From positions 868,001 to 932,000 of the forward strand of contig NZ_WTZA01000001.1 of the NCBI RefSeq assembly GCF_009827495.1: DNA of 64,000 nucleotides, in the 5' to 3' direction. Source of the stretch: Tsuneonella aeria. GTDB lineage: Bacteria > Pseudomonadota > Alphaproteobacteria > Sphingomonadales > Sphingomonadaceae. Below, one piece after another: positions 8,561-17,652 of this stretch. The translations under genes were made by a program, and so were the position numbers. The notes beneath the pieces are model-generated. The model did not search any database. It was not told the origin of the DNA and saw only the letters and a program-made list of their open reading frames with translations. The stretch's first letter is position 1. The number at the start of each line of letters is the position of its first letter.

Positions 8561-9406
8561 ATGACGCAGGAGGTTGACCGCCTTGCGAGTTTCGTGGTGC
8601 GCGCGGAAGATCTCGCCGCGCTCAATCATCTGCGCACAGGCCATCCCCGCCCCCGGCGCCTTACCTGGATCAATCGCGGGACCGACCAGGAGCTTCGCCC
8701 CACCACGGTGCAGATGCTGCTGCGGACGCTCTTTCGCGGCGGTGCCTCGCCCAGCGTGTCGAAGCTGCACCGGGAGGCGGGCCTGCGGCTCACGTTCGAC
8801 GAGGCCGCCGCGCGGGACGAATTCGCCCGCTGTTTTTCCCAGGCGTTCGCGGTCGAGAAATGCAAGCGGCGGCAGGAGGTCACGGCGATCTTCGAAAGGC
8901 CCGAAGCGGCCGAGCGCGCCTTCCGGCAGCTGACCGCATCCGGCGTGAGCGCCCGGGCAATCTCCCTGCTGTGGCGCGCTGGCCAGTACCTGGAATCGAA
9001 CCCCGACGAACCGCGCGGCCATTCGCGGCTGAGCGTCGCGGCGGCGAGCGCGGGCGGCGGGCTGGCCGGCGCGATCTTCGGCGTGACGCTGCTGACCATA
9101 CCCGGCGTGGGCCTGATCGCAGCCGGCGGCGCAATCGCGGCGCAGGCGGCCGCGGTCATGGGCGCCTTCGGCGGTGCCATGGGGGCGACCGGGGGCGCGT
9201 TTGCGCGAATGCTGACGGACCTCGACGTGGAGGACCGGGCGGTCGATTATTACGAGGCAGCCGTCACCCGCGGCAAGGTGTTCGTGTCCGTCGATCCCGC
9301 GGCGAGTCACGTGGACATCGCCACCGTGCACCAGTTACTGGAACAGGCCGGCGGCCGCTTCGCCGAGGGCGAACGGCGGTCGCGGCCACGCGGCGCCGCC
9401 GCGTAA
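8561..9406 (+). CDS. YflT-like (general stress/DUF1269-type) protein with glycine-zipper membrane region
   Basis: 281-aa protein. About 100 N-terminal residues are unrecognised. Then RRQEVTAIFERPEAAERAFR to SARAISLL (about 104-138) resembles the heat-induced stress protein YflT fold, in which a pair of beta strands flanks a helix. Residues 158-215 are a Gly/Ala-rich hydrophobic block (GGGLAGAIFG, GGAIAAQAAAVMG, GGAMGATGGAFA), typical of glycine-zipper membrane segments. A second small domain closes the protein (GKVFVSVDP). The ATG at 8561 is used; an AGGAGG occurs only inside the first codons, so the true start could differ. Role in envelope stress is inferred. Confidence 0.7.
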   Translation: MTQEVDRLASFVVRAEDLAALNHLRTGHPRPRRLTWINRGTDQELRPTTVQMLLRTLFRGGASPSVSKLHREAGLRLTFDEAAARDEFARCFSQAFAVEKCKRRQEVTAIFERPEAAERAFRQLTASGVSARAISLLWRAGQYLESNPDEPRGHSRLSVAAASAGGGLAGAIFGVTLLTIPGVGLIAAGGAIAAQAAAVMGAFGGAMGATGGAFARMLTDLDVEDRAVDYYEAAVTRGKVFVSVDPAASHVDIATVHQLLEQAGGRFAEGERRSRPRGAAA

Positions 9407-9416
9407 AGACCGCTGC

Positions 9417-9758
9417 CTAGCCGAGGCCGGGAATATTGAAGCCCGGCGGCAGGCCCATGCCCGACTGGATTTTCTGCATCTCGTCGTTCGCGACTCGGTC
9501 GGCTTTCCCCCGCGCGTCGTTGAACGCGGCGGTGATGAGGTCTTCCAGCATCTGCTTGTCATCGGGCACGATCAGGCTGTCGTCGATCGACACGCCAAGG
9601 ATCCGCCCCTTGGCGGTGCAGCGGATCTTGACGAGCCCGCCGCCGGCGACGCCTTCCACCTCCAGCGCATCGAGCTTCGCCTGGGCATCGCCCATCTGCT
9701 GCTGGATCGTTTCGGCCGCCTTTTGCGCGGCGGCGAGCATTTCTTCCATCGATTTCAT
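9417..9758 (-). CDS. ybaB: YbaB/EbfC-family nucleoid-associated protein
   Basis: Small DNA-binding dimer of about 113 aa. An N-terminal amphipathic helix (MKSMEEMLAAAQKAAETIQQ) precedes the family core GGGLVKIRCTAKGRILGVSI and the C-terminal helix with DEMQKIQSG and a Gly/Pro-rich tail. The start at 9758 overlaps the dnaX stop as ATGA, which supports it over an upstream ATG at 9773. The dnaX-ybaB pair is conserved across bacteria. Confidence 0.93.
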   Translation of the reverse strand: MKSMEEMLAAAQKAAETIQQQMGDAQAKLDALEVEGVAGGGLVKIRCTAKGRILGVSIDDSLIVPDDKQMLEDLITAAFNDARGKADRVANDEMQKIQSGMGLPPGFNIPGLG

Positions 9759-11617
9759 GCGCGTCTGCTCCATGGTGGTGCGCCGGCGTCGTCCTCTTCG
9801 GACAGCATCACGGCGTCGGGAAAAGCGGCGAGTGTCGCCTCGACCAGCGGGTGGGCTCGCAGGCGCTCTTCGGCGGCGGCCTGCTCGGCCTGCTCGATTT
9901 CATACAGCGAAGGGGCGCCGCCTGTCTCGACCCGCTCGACCTGCCAGCGTTCGCCCGTCAGTTCGAACAGGCCTTGCCGGATATCCGACGCGAGATCGTC
10001 GCCGAAGCCGGGCGCCTGCTCGTAAGTAAGCGTTCCGTGCGCCACGGACACGGGGCGCACCTGCATCCGCAAACGGGACGCGAGGTGAAGCTGGCCGGAT
10101 TGCTGCTCCAGATCGCGCACAAGGTCCGCCCATTCGATGGCGCGCGCTGCCGGCGCTGGGGCATCGGCACCGGCCACCGAAGGTGCGGGGTTGGCGGCGG
10201 CACGCGCTGCCATGTCCTCCAGCGTCTTCGCCAGCGTGCCGGGATCCGGCAGGTCCGCGGCGTGCAGTGTCCGCAGCAAGGCCATCTGCGCCGCGACCAG
10301 CGGGTCCGGCGCGCTGCGCACTTCGTCGTACCCTTTGAGCAGCAACTGCCACAGCCGATGCAGCTGCCCGGGCGAAAGCTGTCCGGTCCAGCCATCGATC
10401 ACCGCACGCTCCTCCGCCGTCGGCGCGTCGGCGCCGCTGCCGCCGACTTGCGCAACGGTGATGCGATTGGTGAGCTCCAGCAGCGTGCGCATCAGGGCGA
10501 GCGGCTCGACACCCAGCGCGTACTGATCGTCGAGCGCGGCCAGGAGACCCTTGGCGTCCCCTTCCAGAAGACAGGCGAACAGGCGCCGCTGCGCGCCCTT
10601 GTCCGCAAGGCCGAGCATGTCGCGCACGCGGCTGGCGGTCACCTGCGGCGCCTGTTCCGGCCCGTCCAGATCCAGATCGGCATGGGCGATTGCCTGGTCG
10701 AGGATCGACAGGCCATCGCGCACCGACCCTTCGGCCGCGGCGGCGATCAGGTGCAGCGCCTCGTCCTCGGCGCCCACGCCCTCCTGCCGGCACACGCTGG
10801 CGAAATGCTGCTGGAGCATCTCGGGCGAGATGCGCCGCAAGTCGAAGCGTTGGGTGCGGCTGAGGACCGTCACGGGCAGCTTGTCCACCTCGGTCGTGGC
10901 GAACAGGAACTTCACATGGGCGGGCGGCTCTTCCAGCGTCTTCAGAAGCCCGTTGAAGGCAGGCGTCGACAGCATGTGCACTTCGTCGATGATGTAGATC
11001 TTGTAGCGCGCCGACACCGCGGCATAGCGCACCGCTTCGATGATCTCGCGAATGTCGTTGATCCCGGTATGGCTGGCGGCGTCCATCTCGATCACGTCGA
11101 TATGGCGCCCCTCAGCGATCGCGCGGCAGGGTTCGCACGTGCCGCACGGGTCGATCGTCGGGCCGCCCTGCCCGTCCGGTCCGATGCAGTTGAGCGCCTT
11201 GGCGATCAGCCGCGCGGTGGACGTCTTGCCCACCCCGCGCACCCCGGTCATCAGGAACGCATGGGCCAGCCGGTCGCGCTTGATCGCATTGGCCAGCGTG
11301 CGAACCATGGGTTCCTGCCCGATCAGCTCGCTGAAGGTCTGCGGGCGGTACTTCCGGGCCAGCACGCGATAGGGCTGGCTGGCCTCGGGCCGGGATGGGC
11401 GCGCTGCCTCGGCCGGCTCGGGCGACGATGGCGCAAGCGCGGGCGCTGCCGGATCGGCCGGTGCCGGTGCAGGCCCAGGCGCGGGTGCCAAATCGCCGAA
11501 CATCGAATTCTGCCCGGCGGCTTCCAGCTCGGCAGCCGTCGGCCGCGCATCGGCAGCGTCGCCTTCGGCCGGTTTTTCGGGAGGGGTATCGCCGAACATG
11601 TCCCCGGAATCGCTCAT
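9755..11617 (-). CDS. dnaX: DNA polymerase III subunit gamma/tau
   Basis: Clamp-loader ATPase, 620 aa, that loads the sliding clamp and links polymerase to helicase. A Pro/Ala-rich N-terminal extension of about 85 residues precedes the AAA+ core: Walker A GVRGVGKTSTARLIAKALNC, a four-Cys zinc site in the following loop (C in ALNC, then CGTCEPC), Walker B IIDEVHMLS and sensor 1 FATTEVDKLPVTVLSR. The C-terminal third is the tau region ending in DAVMLSEEDD. It lies just downstream of the SRP RNA and upstream of ybaB, forming one leftward unit. No slippery sequence for a short gamma form was identified. Confidence 0.96.
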   Translation of the reverse strand: MSDSGDMFGDTPPEKPAEGDAADARPTAAELEAAGQNSMFGDLAPAPGPAPAPADPAAPALAPSSPEPAEAARPSRPEASQPYRVLARKYRPQTFSELIGQEPMVRTLANAIKRDRLAHAFLMTGVRGVGKTSTARLIAKALNCIGPDGQGGPTIDPCGTCEPCRAIAEGRHIDVIEMDAASHTGINDIREIIEAVRYAAVSARYKIYIIDEVHMLSTPAFNGLLKTLEEPPAHVKFLFATTEVDKLPVTVLSRTQRFDLRRISPEMLQQHFASVCRQEGVGAEDEALHLIAAAAEGSVRDGLSILDQAIAHADLDLDGPEQAPQVTASRVRDMLGLADKGAQRRLFACLLEGDAKGLLAALDDQYALGVEPLALMRTLLELTNRITVAQVGGSGADAPTAEERAVIDGWTGQLSPGQLHRLWQLLLKGYDEVRSAPDPLVAAQMALLRTLHAADLPDPGTLAKTLEDMAARAAANPAPSVAGADAPAPAARAIEWADLVRDLEQQSGQLHLASRLRMQVRPVSVAHGTLTYEQAPGFGDDLASDIRQGLFELTGERWQVERVETGGAPSLYEIEQAEQAAAEERLRAHPLVEATLAAFPDAVMLSEEDDAGAPPWSRRA

Positions 11618-11664
11618 GCGCGGAAACTAGGGGCTGGGGGGCGGAATGTCATGGAAAGAAAGGA

Positions 11665-11757
11665 GGAGCCGGCCGACCCGCCGCAACCCGTTGTGGCTGC
11701 TTCCTTCCGGACCTGACCAGGTTGGCGGACGCAAGCGTCCGACCGACTCCCGGCCGC
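11665..11757 (-). ncRNA. ffs: Signal recognition particle RNA (4.5S, bacterial small type)
   Basis: The reverse strand contains the invariant SRP domain IV motif GGTCAGGTCCGGAAGGAAGC followed by AGCC, flanked by extended complementary arms (CCGGGAGTCGGTC on the 5' side, GGGTCGGCCGG on the 3' side) that close a long hairpin. This RNA binds Ffh and targets membrane proteins to the Sec translocon. It lies about 50 bp upstream of dnaX on the same strand, a frequent arrangement. Ends are approximate. Confidence 0.88.
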
Positions 11758-11837
11758 GCATATGGCGAACAGCAGTCCCGAATGCAACCGGCTGCGACGC
11801 CGTGCGTTTGCCGGTGGATGGCGCAAGGAGAGCGAAC

Positions 11838-12074
11838 ATGCCCCAGGGCGACAAGGACGCATATACCGACAAGCAGAAGCGCAAGGCGGAACATATCGAG
11901 GAAAGCTACGAAAAACGCGGCGTCTCCAGTTCCGAAGCCGAGCGGCGCGCCTGGGCGACGGTGAACAAGCAGGACGGCGGCGGCAAGCAATCCGGTTCGG
12001 GCCGACGCGATTCGGACCGTTCCGCCGCCGCCAGGAAAGGTTGGGAAACGCGCCGCCGCAACGGCAACGCCTGA
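11838..12074 (+). CDS. Small hydrophilic basic protein with KGW motif
   Basis: 78 aa, no membrane segment, rich in Lys, Arg, Glu and Ser. An N-terminal helix-forming part (DKQKRKAEHIEESYEKRG) is followed by EAERRAWATVNKQDGGGKQS and a C-terminal ARKGWETRR, similar to the tail of KGG/YciG-type stress proteins. Homologues are sometimes labelled plasmid stabilisation proteins, without proof. AAGGAG lies 9 nt before the ATG. Divergently oriented from the SRP RNA gene. Function unknown. Confidence 0.72.
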   Translation: MPQGDKDAYTDKQKRKAEHIEESYEKRGVSSSEAERRAWATVNKQDGGGKQSGSGRRDSDRSAAARKGWETRRRNGNA

Positions 12075-12080
12075 GCCGCC

Positions 12081-12359
12081 CTAGCGGAAGTTGTCCGCGT
12101 AGGCCTGCAATTTCAGCCGTTTGGGCGGCGTTGCGTGGATGCGGGCCGTGATGCCGTGCCGGGCGGCGTAATCCTGTGCTTCGGCGCACGTCGCGAATTT
12201 CAGCACGACTTGCGCCTGCGTGTCGCCGCTGCCGGTCCACCCCATCAGCGGATCGGGCACGCGCGCCTCCGTCTGCTCGAATTCCAGGATCCACTGGTCG
12301 GTGAGCGCCTTGCCGGACTGCATGGCGTTCTTCGGGCGTTGATAGATGCGTGCGGCCAT
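12081..12359 (-). CDS. NDUFS4-like accessory subunit of respiratory complex I
   Basis: 92-aa protein of the ETC complex I subunit family, homologous to mitochondrial NDUFS4 (18 kDa), an accessory subunit at the NADH-oxidising arm. Recognisable are the opening ARIYQRPKNAMQSGKA, the WILEFE and DPLMGWTGSGDTQAQV block, and the final KRLKLQAYADNFR. In alphaproteobacteria this gene is usually separate from the nuo operon, as here. Convergent with the small gene at 11838 and 17 bp downstream of hrpB. Confidence 0.9.
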   Translation of the reverse strand: MAARIYQRPKNAMQSGKALTDQWILEFEQTEARVPDPLMGWTGSGDTQAQVVLKFATCAEAQDYAARHGITARIHATPPKRLKLQAYADNFR

Positions 12360-12376
12360 AATGCCCCTGCCCTAAT

Positions 12377-14806
12377 TCAGCTTGGCGCACGTTGGAAGGC
12401 GTTCTTCGTCTTGAGGCTGGGCTTTTCGGTCCACGGCGCGTCGGGCCAGCGGTGCCGGGGATACCGGCCCTTCATGTCGCGCTGCACATCCTTCCAGCTT
12501 CCCCGCCAGAACCCGGACAAGTCGCGCGTGGACTGCAGCGGCCGGCCGGCCGGGCTGGTCAGCTTTAGCAGGAGCGGCGTGGCGCCGATCATCGGATGGG
12601 CATCCAGCCCGAACAGCGCCTGCACGCGGACCTCCACGCTGGGGGCATCATCACCGGCGTAATCGATCGCGTGGCGCGTGCCGGCGGGGCTGACGAATTC
12701 GCGCGGGGCCAGGGTGTCGAGGCGCTGGCGCTGATGCCAGTCAAGCAGGCCGAGAATCGCGTCCGCCACCCTGCTCCCCGGCACATCGAGATCGCGGCGA
12801 CCGTCCAGGAGAGGCCGGAGCCAGAGCGCCGTCGATGCGCGCAGCGACTCTTCGCAGAGCGCTTCGATCCCCGCGAACCGCGCCCGGGCGAGGAGTGCTT
12901 GCGGCACGATCGTCGACAGGTTTTCCAGTGCCTTGTCCACAAGCAGCGCACTCACCGCGTCTGGGTCGGGCGCAGGGTCGGGGCCGCTGGCGAGCGTGAT
13001 CGCGCCGATCCGCCGCTCCAGCCGCGCCTCGATCCGGTTGCCCGTCCAGTTGAGCACGCTGCGCCGTTCGATCCGGTCGGCGAGCCAGCGTTCCACCTCC
13101 GCGGTGTCTAGCGGCAGCGCGGCGGTGATGCGTGCGCCCTTGGCGGCTCCTTGCGCGTCGCCGATTGCCAGCCATTCCGCCCGCGCCAGAGGGCTGGCGG
13201 GGTCGAGCAGGTAGCCGCGCCCGCCAGCCGAGAGCCAGTGTTCACCCGAGGCATCCCGCCGCCGCGCCAAGTTGTCGGGAAGGCCGGCGAGCAGCAGGAC
13301 AGCGGGCGGCACAGCGGCACGGGCGCCTGGTTCTCGCTCGGCCAGCCGTTCGGCTTTCCGCGCCCATCCTGCCGCCAGCTTGCGGCTTGCCTCAGCGCGG
13401 GGGGAGCGGTCGGCAGACCAGCGCTGCAGGCGGTGCGCTATATCCTCGCCCCGCCCGCCCAGGCCGCGTTCCTGCAGCAGCAGGCCGATGCGCGCCGCGA
13501 TCTCCGACGCGCCCAGTTCCGCCCCGCGCAGCACCATCGCAGCGTGCGCCGGACCCAGTGGCAGGGCAGCGAGCGCCCGGCCCCGGTCCGCGATCCGCCC
13601 TTCGCCGTCAAGCGCGCCGAGCCCTGCCAGACGGGATCGTGCGGCGGCCAGCGCGGCGGCGGGCGGCGGATCGAGCCAGGCCAGTGCAGCCGGATCGCCC
13701 GCGCCCCACTGCGCCAGCGCCAGGACCAGCGGCGCGAGGTCGGCGGTGAGCATTTCCGGTGGGTCGAACGGCGGGCGGCCGGGGTGCGCGGCTTCCTCCC
13801 ACAGACGATAGGCGACGCCGGGCCCCTGACGCGCGGCGCGCCCAGCCCGCTGCGCCGCGGCCGCCTGGCTGGCGCGCCCGGTGACGAGATGCGTGGTCCC
13901 GGCCGCCTTGTCGAATTCCGCCCGGCGGGCGCGGCCGCTGTCCACCACCACCGACACGCCATCGAGCGTCAGGGAGGTTTCCGCGATGGCCGTCGCCAGC
14001 ACGATTCGTCGCCGCCCGGCCGGATCGCGGCGGATCGCGGCACGCTGTCCCGCCGGCTCCACCTGCCCGTGCAGCGGCAGCACCAGCGCATCCGGCAACC
14101 GTTCGGCCAGCCGCTCGCGCACGCGCTCGATCTCGCCCACGCCCGGCAGGAAGCCGAGCACGTTGCCCGCCTGTTCGCGCCAGGCGGTGACGATTGCCGC
14201 GGCCATCGCATCTTCGAACCGCTTGTCAGCATCTGCGCCCAACCACCTGATTTCAAGTGGAAACGCCGCACCCGCGCTTTCGATGACGGGAGCGTCCGCA
14301 CCCAGCAGCCGGGCAAACCGCGCCCCGTCGATGGTCGCGGACATGACCAGCAGACGCAGGTCCTCGCGCAGCACCCCTTGCGCCTCCAGCGCCAGCGCCA
14401 GGCCGAGGTCGCCATCGAGGTGCCGCTCGTGCGCCTCGTCGAACAGGATGGCCGACACCCCGGCAAGTTCCGGATCGTCGAGCAGCTGGTTGACCAGGAT
14501 CGCCTCCGTCACCACCAGCACGCGGGTGCGGGCCGACTGGCGGCTGTCCATCCGGGTCAGGTAGCCGACCGTTTCACCCGGCTTCTCGCCCAGCAGCTCC
14601 GCCATGCGTTCGGCAGCCGCGCGCGCGGCGACCCGGCGGGGCGAGGTGACGATGATCTGGCCGGTGCACCACGGTTCGGCTAGGAGCGCCGGCGCGACCA
14701 CGGTGGTCTTGCCCGCACCCGGCGGCGCGATCAGAACCGCGCCCGTCGCCGCGCGCAGGGCGGCGCGAAGATCGGGCAGCACGGCATGGATGGGAAGGTC
14801 GCTCAT
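12377..14806 (-). CDS. hrpB: ATP-dependent RNA helicase HrpB
   Basis: DEAH-box helicase of 809 aa. Walker A APPGAGKTTV, motif Ia SPRRVAARAAAERM, DEAH box LFDEAHERH, motif III SATID, motif VI AAQRAGRAARQGPG, followed by the HA2 region and the HrpB C-terminal domain (ending with FWRGSWKDVQRDMKGRYPRH). The ATG at 14806 places the conserved start MSDLPIHAVLPDLRAAL; further upstream codons overlap the prenyl transferase gene's end. Cellular substrate is not established for most bacteria. Confidence 0.94.
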   Translation of the reverse strand: MSDLPIHAVLPDLRAALRAATGAVLIAPPGAGKTTVVAPALLAEPWCTGQIIVTSPRRVAARAAAERMAELLGEKPGETVGYLTRMDSRQSARTRVLVVTEAILVNQLLDDPELAGVSAILFDEAHERHLDGDLGLALALEAQGVLREDLRLLVMSATIDGARFARLLGADAPVIESAGAAFPLEIRWLGADADKRFEDAMAAAIVTAWREQAGNVLGFLPGVGEIERVRERLAERLPDALVLPLHGQVEPAGQRAAIRRDPAGRRRIVLATAIAETSLTLDGVSVVVDSGRARRAEFDKAAGTTHLVTGRASQAAAAQRAGRAARQGPGVAYRLWEEAAHPGRPPFDPPEMLTADLAPLVLALAQWGAGDPAALAWLDPPPAAALAAARSRLAGLGALDGEGRIADRGRALAALPLGPAHAAMVLRGAELGASEIAARIGLLLQERGLGGRGEDIAHRLQRWSADRSPRAEASRKLAAGWARKAERLAEREPGARAAVPPAVLLLAGLPDNLARRRDASGEHWLSAGGRGYLLDPASPLARAEWLAIGDAQGAAKGARITAALPLDTAEVERWLADRIERRSVLNWTGNRIEARLERRIGAITLASGPDPAPDPDAVSALLVDKALENLSTIVPQALLARARFAGIEALCEESLRASTALWLRPLLDGRRDLDVPGSRVADAILGLLDWHQRQRLDTLAPREFVSPAGTRHAIDYAGDDAPSVEVRVQALFGLDAHPMIGATPLLLKLTSPAGRPLQSTRDLSGFWRGSWKDVQRDMKGRYPRHRWPDAPWTEKPSLKTKNAFQRAPS

Positions 14807-14846
14807 CGGGCGCGGGCCCGGTGCAGCAGGGCTCCGACCGGAGGGA

Positions 14847-15866
14847 TCAATACCCGCGCGCGACGGCGAAACGCGCGGCTTCCTCCATCGCCTGGCGCGC
14901 CGCGCTGTCGGGGAAGATCGCCAGCGCATCGGCGGCACGCGCGGCGAAGTGGCGCGCCCGGTCCCGCGTGGCGTCGAGCGCGCCGTGATGCGCGATCAGG
15001 CGGGTTGCTTCCGCAAGTGCGTCGTCACCGGCGAGATGGCCGGAGATAGCCGCCTGCCAGAACTTGCGCTCGCTCTCGCTGCCGCGGGCGTAGGCGAGGA
15101 TCACCGGCAAGGTCATCTTGCCTTCGCGGAAGTCGTCGCCCCGCGCCTTGCCCATCGTGCTCGCATCCGAATCGTAGTCGATCGCGTCGTCGACCAGCTG
15201 GAAGGCGATGCCGAGGTTGCGGCCGTAATCGTCGAGCGCCTGCTCCCGCCGCTCGTCGCATTCCGCCACGACCGCGGAAATCCGGCTGGCCGCAGCGAAC
15301 AGGGCGGCGGTCTTGGCGCCGATGATCGAAAGATAGCGTTCCTCGCTCGTCTCGATCTGGCGCTGGGCGGTGAGCTGGTCGACCTCCCCTTCCGCGATCA
15401 CGGCGCTGGCGTTGGAGAGGATCTTCAGAACCTTGAGGCTGCCGTCCTCCACCATCAGCTCGAACGCGCGGCTGAACAGGAAGTCACCCACGAGCACGGT
15501 CGCCGGGTTGCCGAACACGATGTTCGCCGCCGCCTTGCCGCGGCGCAAGTCGCTACCGTCCACCACGTCGTCATGCAGCAAGGTCGCCGTGTGGATGAAC
15601 TCGACCGCGGCGGCCAGCTTGTGATGGCGCGTGCCGTTGTACCCGACGACTTCCGCGCCCGCGAGGGTCAGCATCGGCCGCAACCGCTTGCCGCCGCCCG
15701 AAATGAGATGGCCGGCGAGCGCGGGGATCAGCGGAATCTTCGACTGCATGCGGTCGAGGATCACCGCGTTCACCGCGTTCATGCCGGGGGCGGTCAGCTC
15801 CAGCATCGGGTCGAGCGAAGGCACGGGCGCGCCGGGGCGCTTCAGCGGAACGATCTCGGCGCTCAT
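14847..15866 (-). CDS. Long-chain polyprenyl diphosphate synthase
   Basis: Trans-prenyl transferase that chains isopentenyl units to make the ubiquinone side chain (in this clade decaprenyl, so IspB/DdsA-type). Both Asp-rich motifs are present: FARM LLHDDVVD and SARM QLVDDAIDYDSD, with the GGGKRLRP substrate loop near residue 60 and KTAALFAAA. About 339 aa. The product chain length cannot be decided from sequence alone. An alternative start lies 9 nt upstream at 15875. Lies 40 bp upstream of hrpB on the same strand. Confidence 0.92.
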   Translation of the reverse strand: MSAEIVPLKRPGAPVPSLDPMLELTAPGMNAVNAVILDRMQSKIPLIPALAGHLISGGGKRLRPMLTLAGAEVVGYNGTRHHKLAAAVEFIHTATLLHDDVVDGSDLRRGKAAANIVFGNPATVLVGDFLFSRAFELMVEDGSLKVLKILSNASAVIAEGEVDQLTAQRQIETSEERYLSIIGAKTAALFAAASRISAVVAECDERREQALDDYGRNLGIAFQLVDDAIDYDSDASTMGKARGDDFREGKMTLPVILAYARGSESERKFWQAAISGHLAGDDALAEATRLIAHHGALDATRDRARHFAARAADALAIFPDSAARQAMEEAARFAVARGY

Positions 15867-15934
15867 GCCGGGCATTTGGGCGGCAAGCGGGAGCTTGGCA
15901 AGCGGCGAATCGCCGCTATCGTGTCGCGCCGCGC

Positions 15935-16225
15935 ATGACCGAAACCACCGATCCCGTCCTCGCCGCCTATCGCAAGAGCATCGACAACTTCGATGCCGCG
16001 CTGATCCACATCCTTGCCGAACGGTTCCGGATCACGCAGGCGGTGGGCGCCTACAAGGCGGACGCGCACCTGCCGCCGGCAGACCCGGCGCGCGAGACCG
16101 AACAGATCGCCCGCCTTCGCGCGCTGGCAGAAGACGCGCAGCTCGATCCCGAATTCAGCGAGAAGTTCATCCGCTTCGTGATCGACGAAGTCATCCGCCA
16201 CCACGAACGCGCGCGCGACGGCTGA
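15935..16225 (+). CDS. Chorismate mutase (AroQ type)
   Basis: 96-aa all-helical enzyme converting chorismate to prephenate for phenylalanine and tyrosine synthesis. The AroQ pattern is visible: the first helix YRKSIDNFDAALIHILAERF with active-site Arg, then ITQAVGAYKADAHLPPADPA with the Lys, RETEQIARL, and a final helix FIRFVIDEVIRHHERAR. Stand-alone, not fused to prephenate dehydratase or DAHP synthase. Divergent from the prenyl synthase gene and convergent with the kinase gene (4 bp gap). Confidence 0.92.
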   Translation: MTETTDPVLAAYRKSIDNFDAALIHILAERFRITQAVGAYKADAHLPPADPARETEQIARLRALAEDAQLDPEFSEKFIRFVIDEVIRHHERARDG

Positions 16226-16229
16226 CAGA

Positions 16230-17645
16230 TCAGCCCGGGCGCCCCCCGCCCGGCCGCGGCAGTATCAGGCGGACCATCAGGCCGCCCAGATCGTCGCTTT
16301 CGCCCAGCGTGACACCGCCGCCATAGATTTCCGCCACGTCGCGCACGATGGCGAGGCCAAGGCCGGTGCCGGGCTTTCCCGTGTCGAGCCGCGCGCCGCG
16401 GTCGAAGATGCGGATGCGCTCCGTCTCCGGAATGCCGGCCCCGTCATCCTCCACCCAGATCACGCAGTTGCGCGCGTCAGGCTCCGCATCCACGGTCACG
16501 AACACGCTGCCGCCGCCGTATTTGGCCGCGTTTTCGATGAGGTTGCCGAGGATTTCGTCGAGGTCCTGCCGCTCGATGGCGACGATCGCGTCGCGGTTGC
16601 CGTCGAGATCGAAGCGCACTTCGGGATAGAGCCGCTCCACCGCCCGGCGCACCGCCTCCGCGCTTTCGCAAACGGGCGTCTGGGCATGGCCCACCGCGCG
16701 CCGCCCCACGGCGCGGGCGCGCGCAAGGTGATGGTCCACGTGCCGCCGCATGGTGCCGGCCTCGCGGATCACCGTTTCAGACAGGTCCTCTGCCCGCGCG
16801 GTGGCGGCGTTGTTGATCACGGTGAGCGGGGTCTTCAGCGCGTGGGCCAGGTTGCCGGCGTGGGTGCGCGCCTCTTCCGCCTGGCGTTCCGAATGGGCGA
16901 GCAAGCCGTTGAGCTCCTCCACCAGCGGTTGCACTTCCAGCGGCAGGGGGTCGGTCACGCGGTTGGCGCCGCCGGCGCGCATGTGCTGGATGGCCAGTCG
17001 CACGCGGCGCAGCGGGCCCAGGCCGTACCACGTCTGCAACATGGCCATCGCGAACAGGCCGAGGCCAAGGACCGCGAAGCTCCACCCCAGGATCCAGCGG
17101 ATGCGGGCGATCTGCTCGTCCAGCTGAACGCGGGCCGATGCCACCACGAACGTCCAGCGGCTGTCGCTGTAAGGCAGCGTCACCGACCGTTCGACGACGC
17201 GCAGCGGTTCCTCCGGAAACTGTTCGCTGTTGTAGAAGTGCGCCTGCGAATCGAGATGGTTCCCCTGGACGCGCAAGGTCTTGTCCCACAGCGATCGTGA
17301 CGGATACCCTTCCCGCCCGGGCGCGCTGATCTGGAAATAGAGCCCGCTGTTGGGTTCCAGGAAGCGCGGTTCGCCGATGGTGCGGTTGAAATAGATTTCG
17401 CCGTCCGGCCCGATCTCGGCGGAAACCAGCATCGCGTTCAGAAGATATTCGAGCTGTTCGTCGAAGCTGTTCTCGATCTGCTTCGTCAGCGTGCGATCGA
17501 GCGCGAACCCTCCGGCCAGCAGCAGGATTGCGATCCACCCGAAGGCGATCACCATCATCCGGCGCGACAGGCTGCCGGTGTGCGGCGAGCCTTTTGCTTC
17601 CGCGCTCACCGGATCGGCCTGCGCTCCGGCGGGACCAGACGCCAT
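16230..17645 (-). CDS. Sensor histidine kinase (PhoQ/EnvZ-like)
   Basis: Two-component kinase of about 471 aa. Membrane segments at about 30-49 and 185-203 enclose a periplasmic sensor of about 135 residues; a HAMP-like linker (LGPLRRVRLAIQHMRAGG) follows. The phospho-acceptor is His268 in NLAHALKTPL, the HALKTPL form typical of PhoQ-like kinases. ATP-binding boxes: N (NLIENAAKYGG), G1 (EDDGAGIP), G2 (GTGLGLAI). It begins 8 bp after the response regulator stop; a start at 17705 inside that gene is possible. The ligand is unknown; the PepSY gene upstream suggests an envelope cue. Confidence 0.93.
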   Translation of the reverse strand: MASGPAGAQADPVSAEAKGSPHTGSLSRRMMVIAFGWIAILLLAGGFALDRTLTKQIENSFDEQLEYLLNAMLVSAEIGPDGEIYFNRTIGEPRFLEPNSGLYFQISAPGREGYPSRSLWDKTLRVQGNHLDSQAHFYNSEQFPEEPLRVVERSVTLPYSDSRWTFVVASARVQLDEQIARIRWILGWSFAVLGLGLFAMAMLQTWYGLGPLRRVRLAIQHMRAGGANRVTDPLPLEVQPLVEELNGLLAHSERQAEEARTHAGNLAHALKTPLTVINNAATARAEDLSETVIREAGTMRRHVDHHLARARAVGRRAVGHAQTPVCESAEAVRRAVERLYPEVRFDLDGNRDAIVAIERQDLDEILGNLIENAAKYGGGSVFVTVDAEPDARNCVIWVEDDGAGIPETERIRIFDRGARLDTGKPGTGLGLAIVRDVAEIYGGGVTLGESDDLGGLMVRLILPRPGGGRPG

Positions 17646-17652
17646 CGCGGCG

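Noticed and set aside
9851..11716. 621-codon open frame opposite dnaX
   Set aside because: Shadow of the dnaX codons; no family resemblance.
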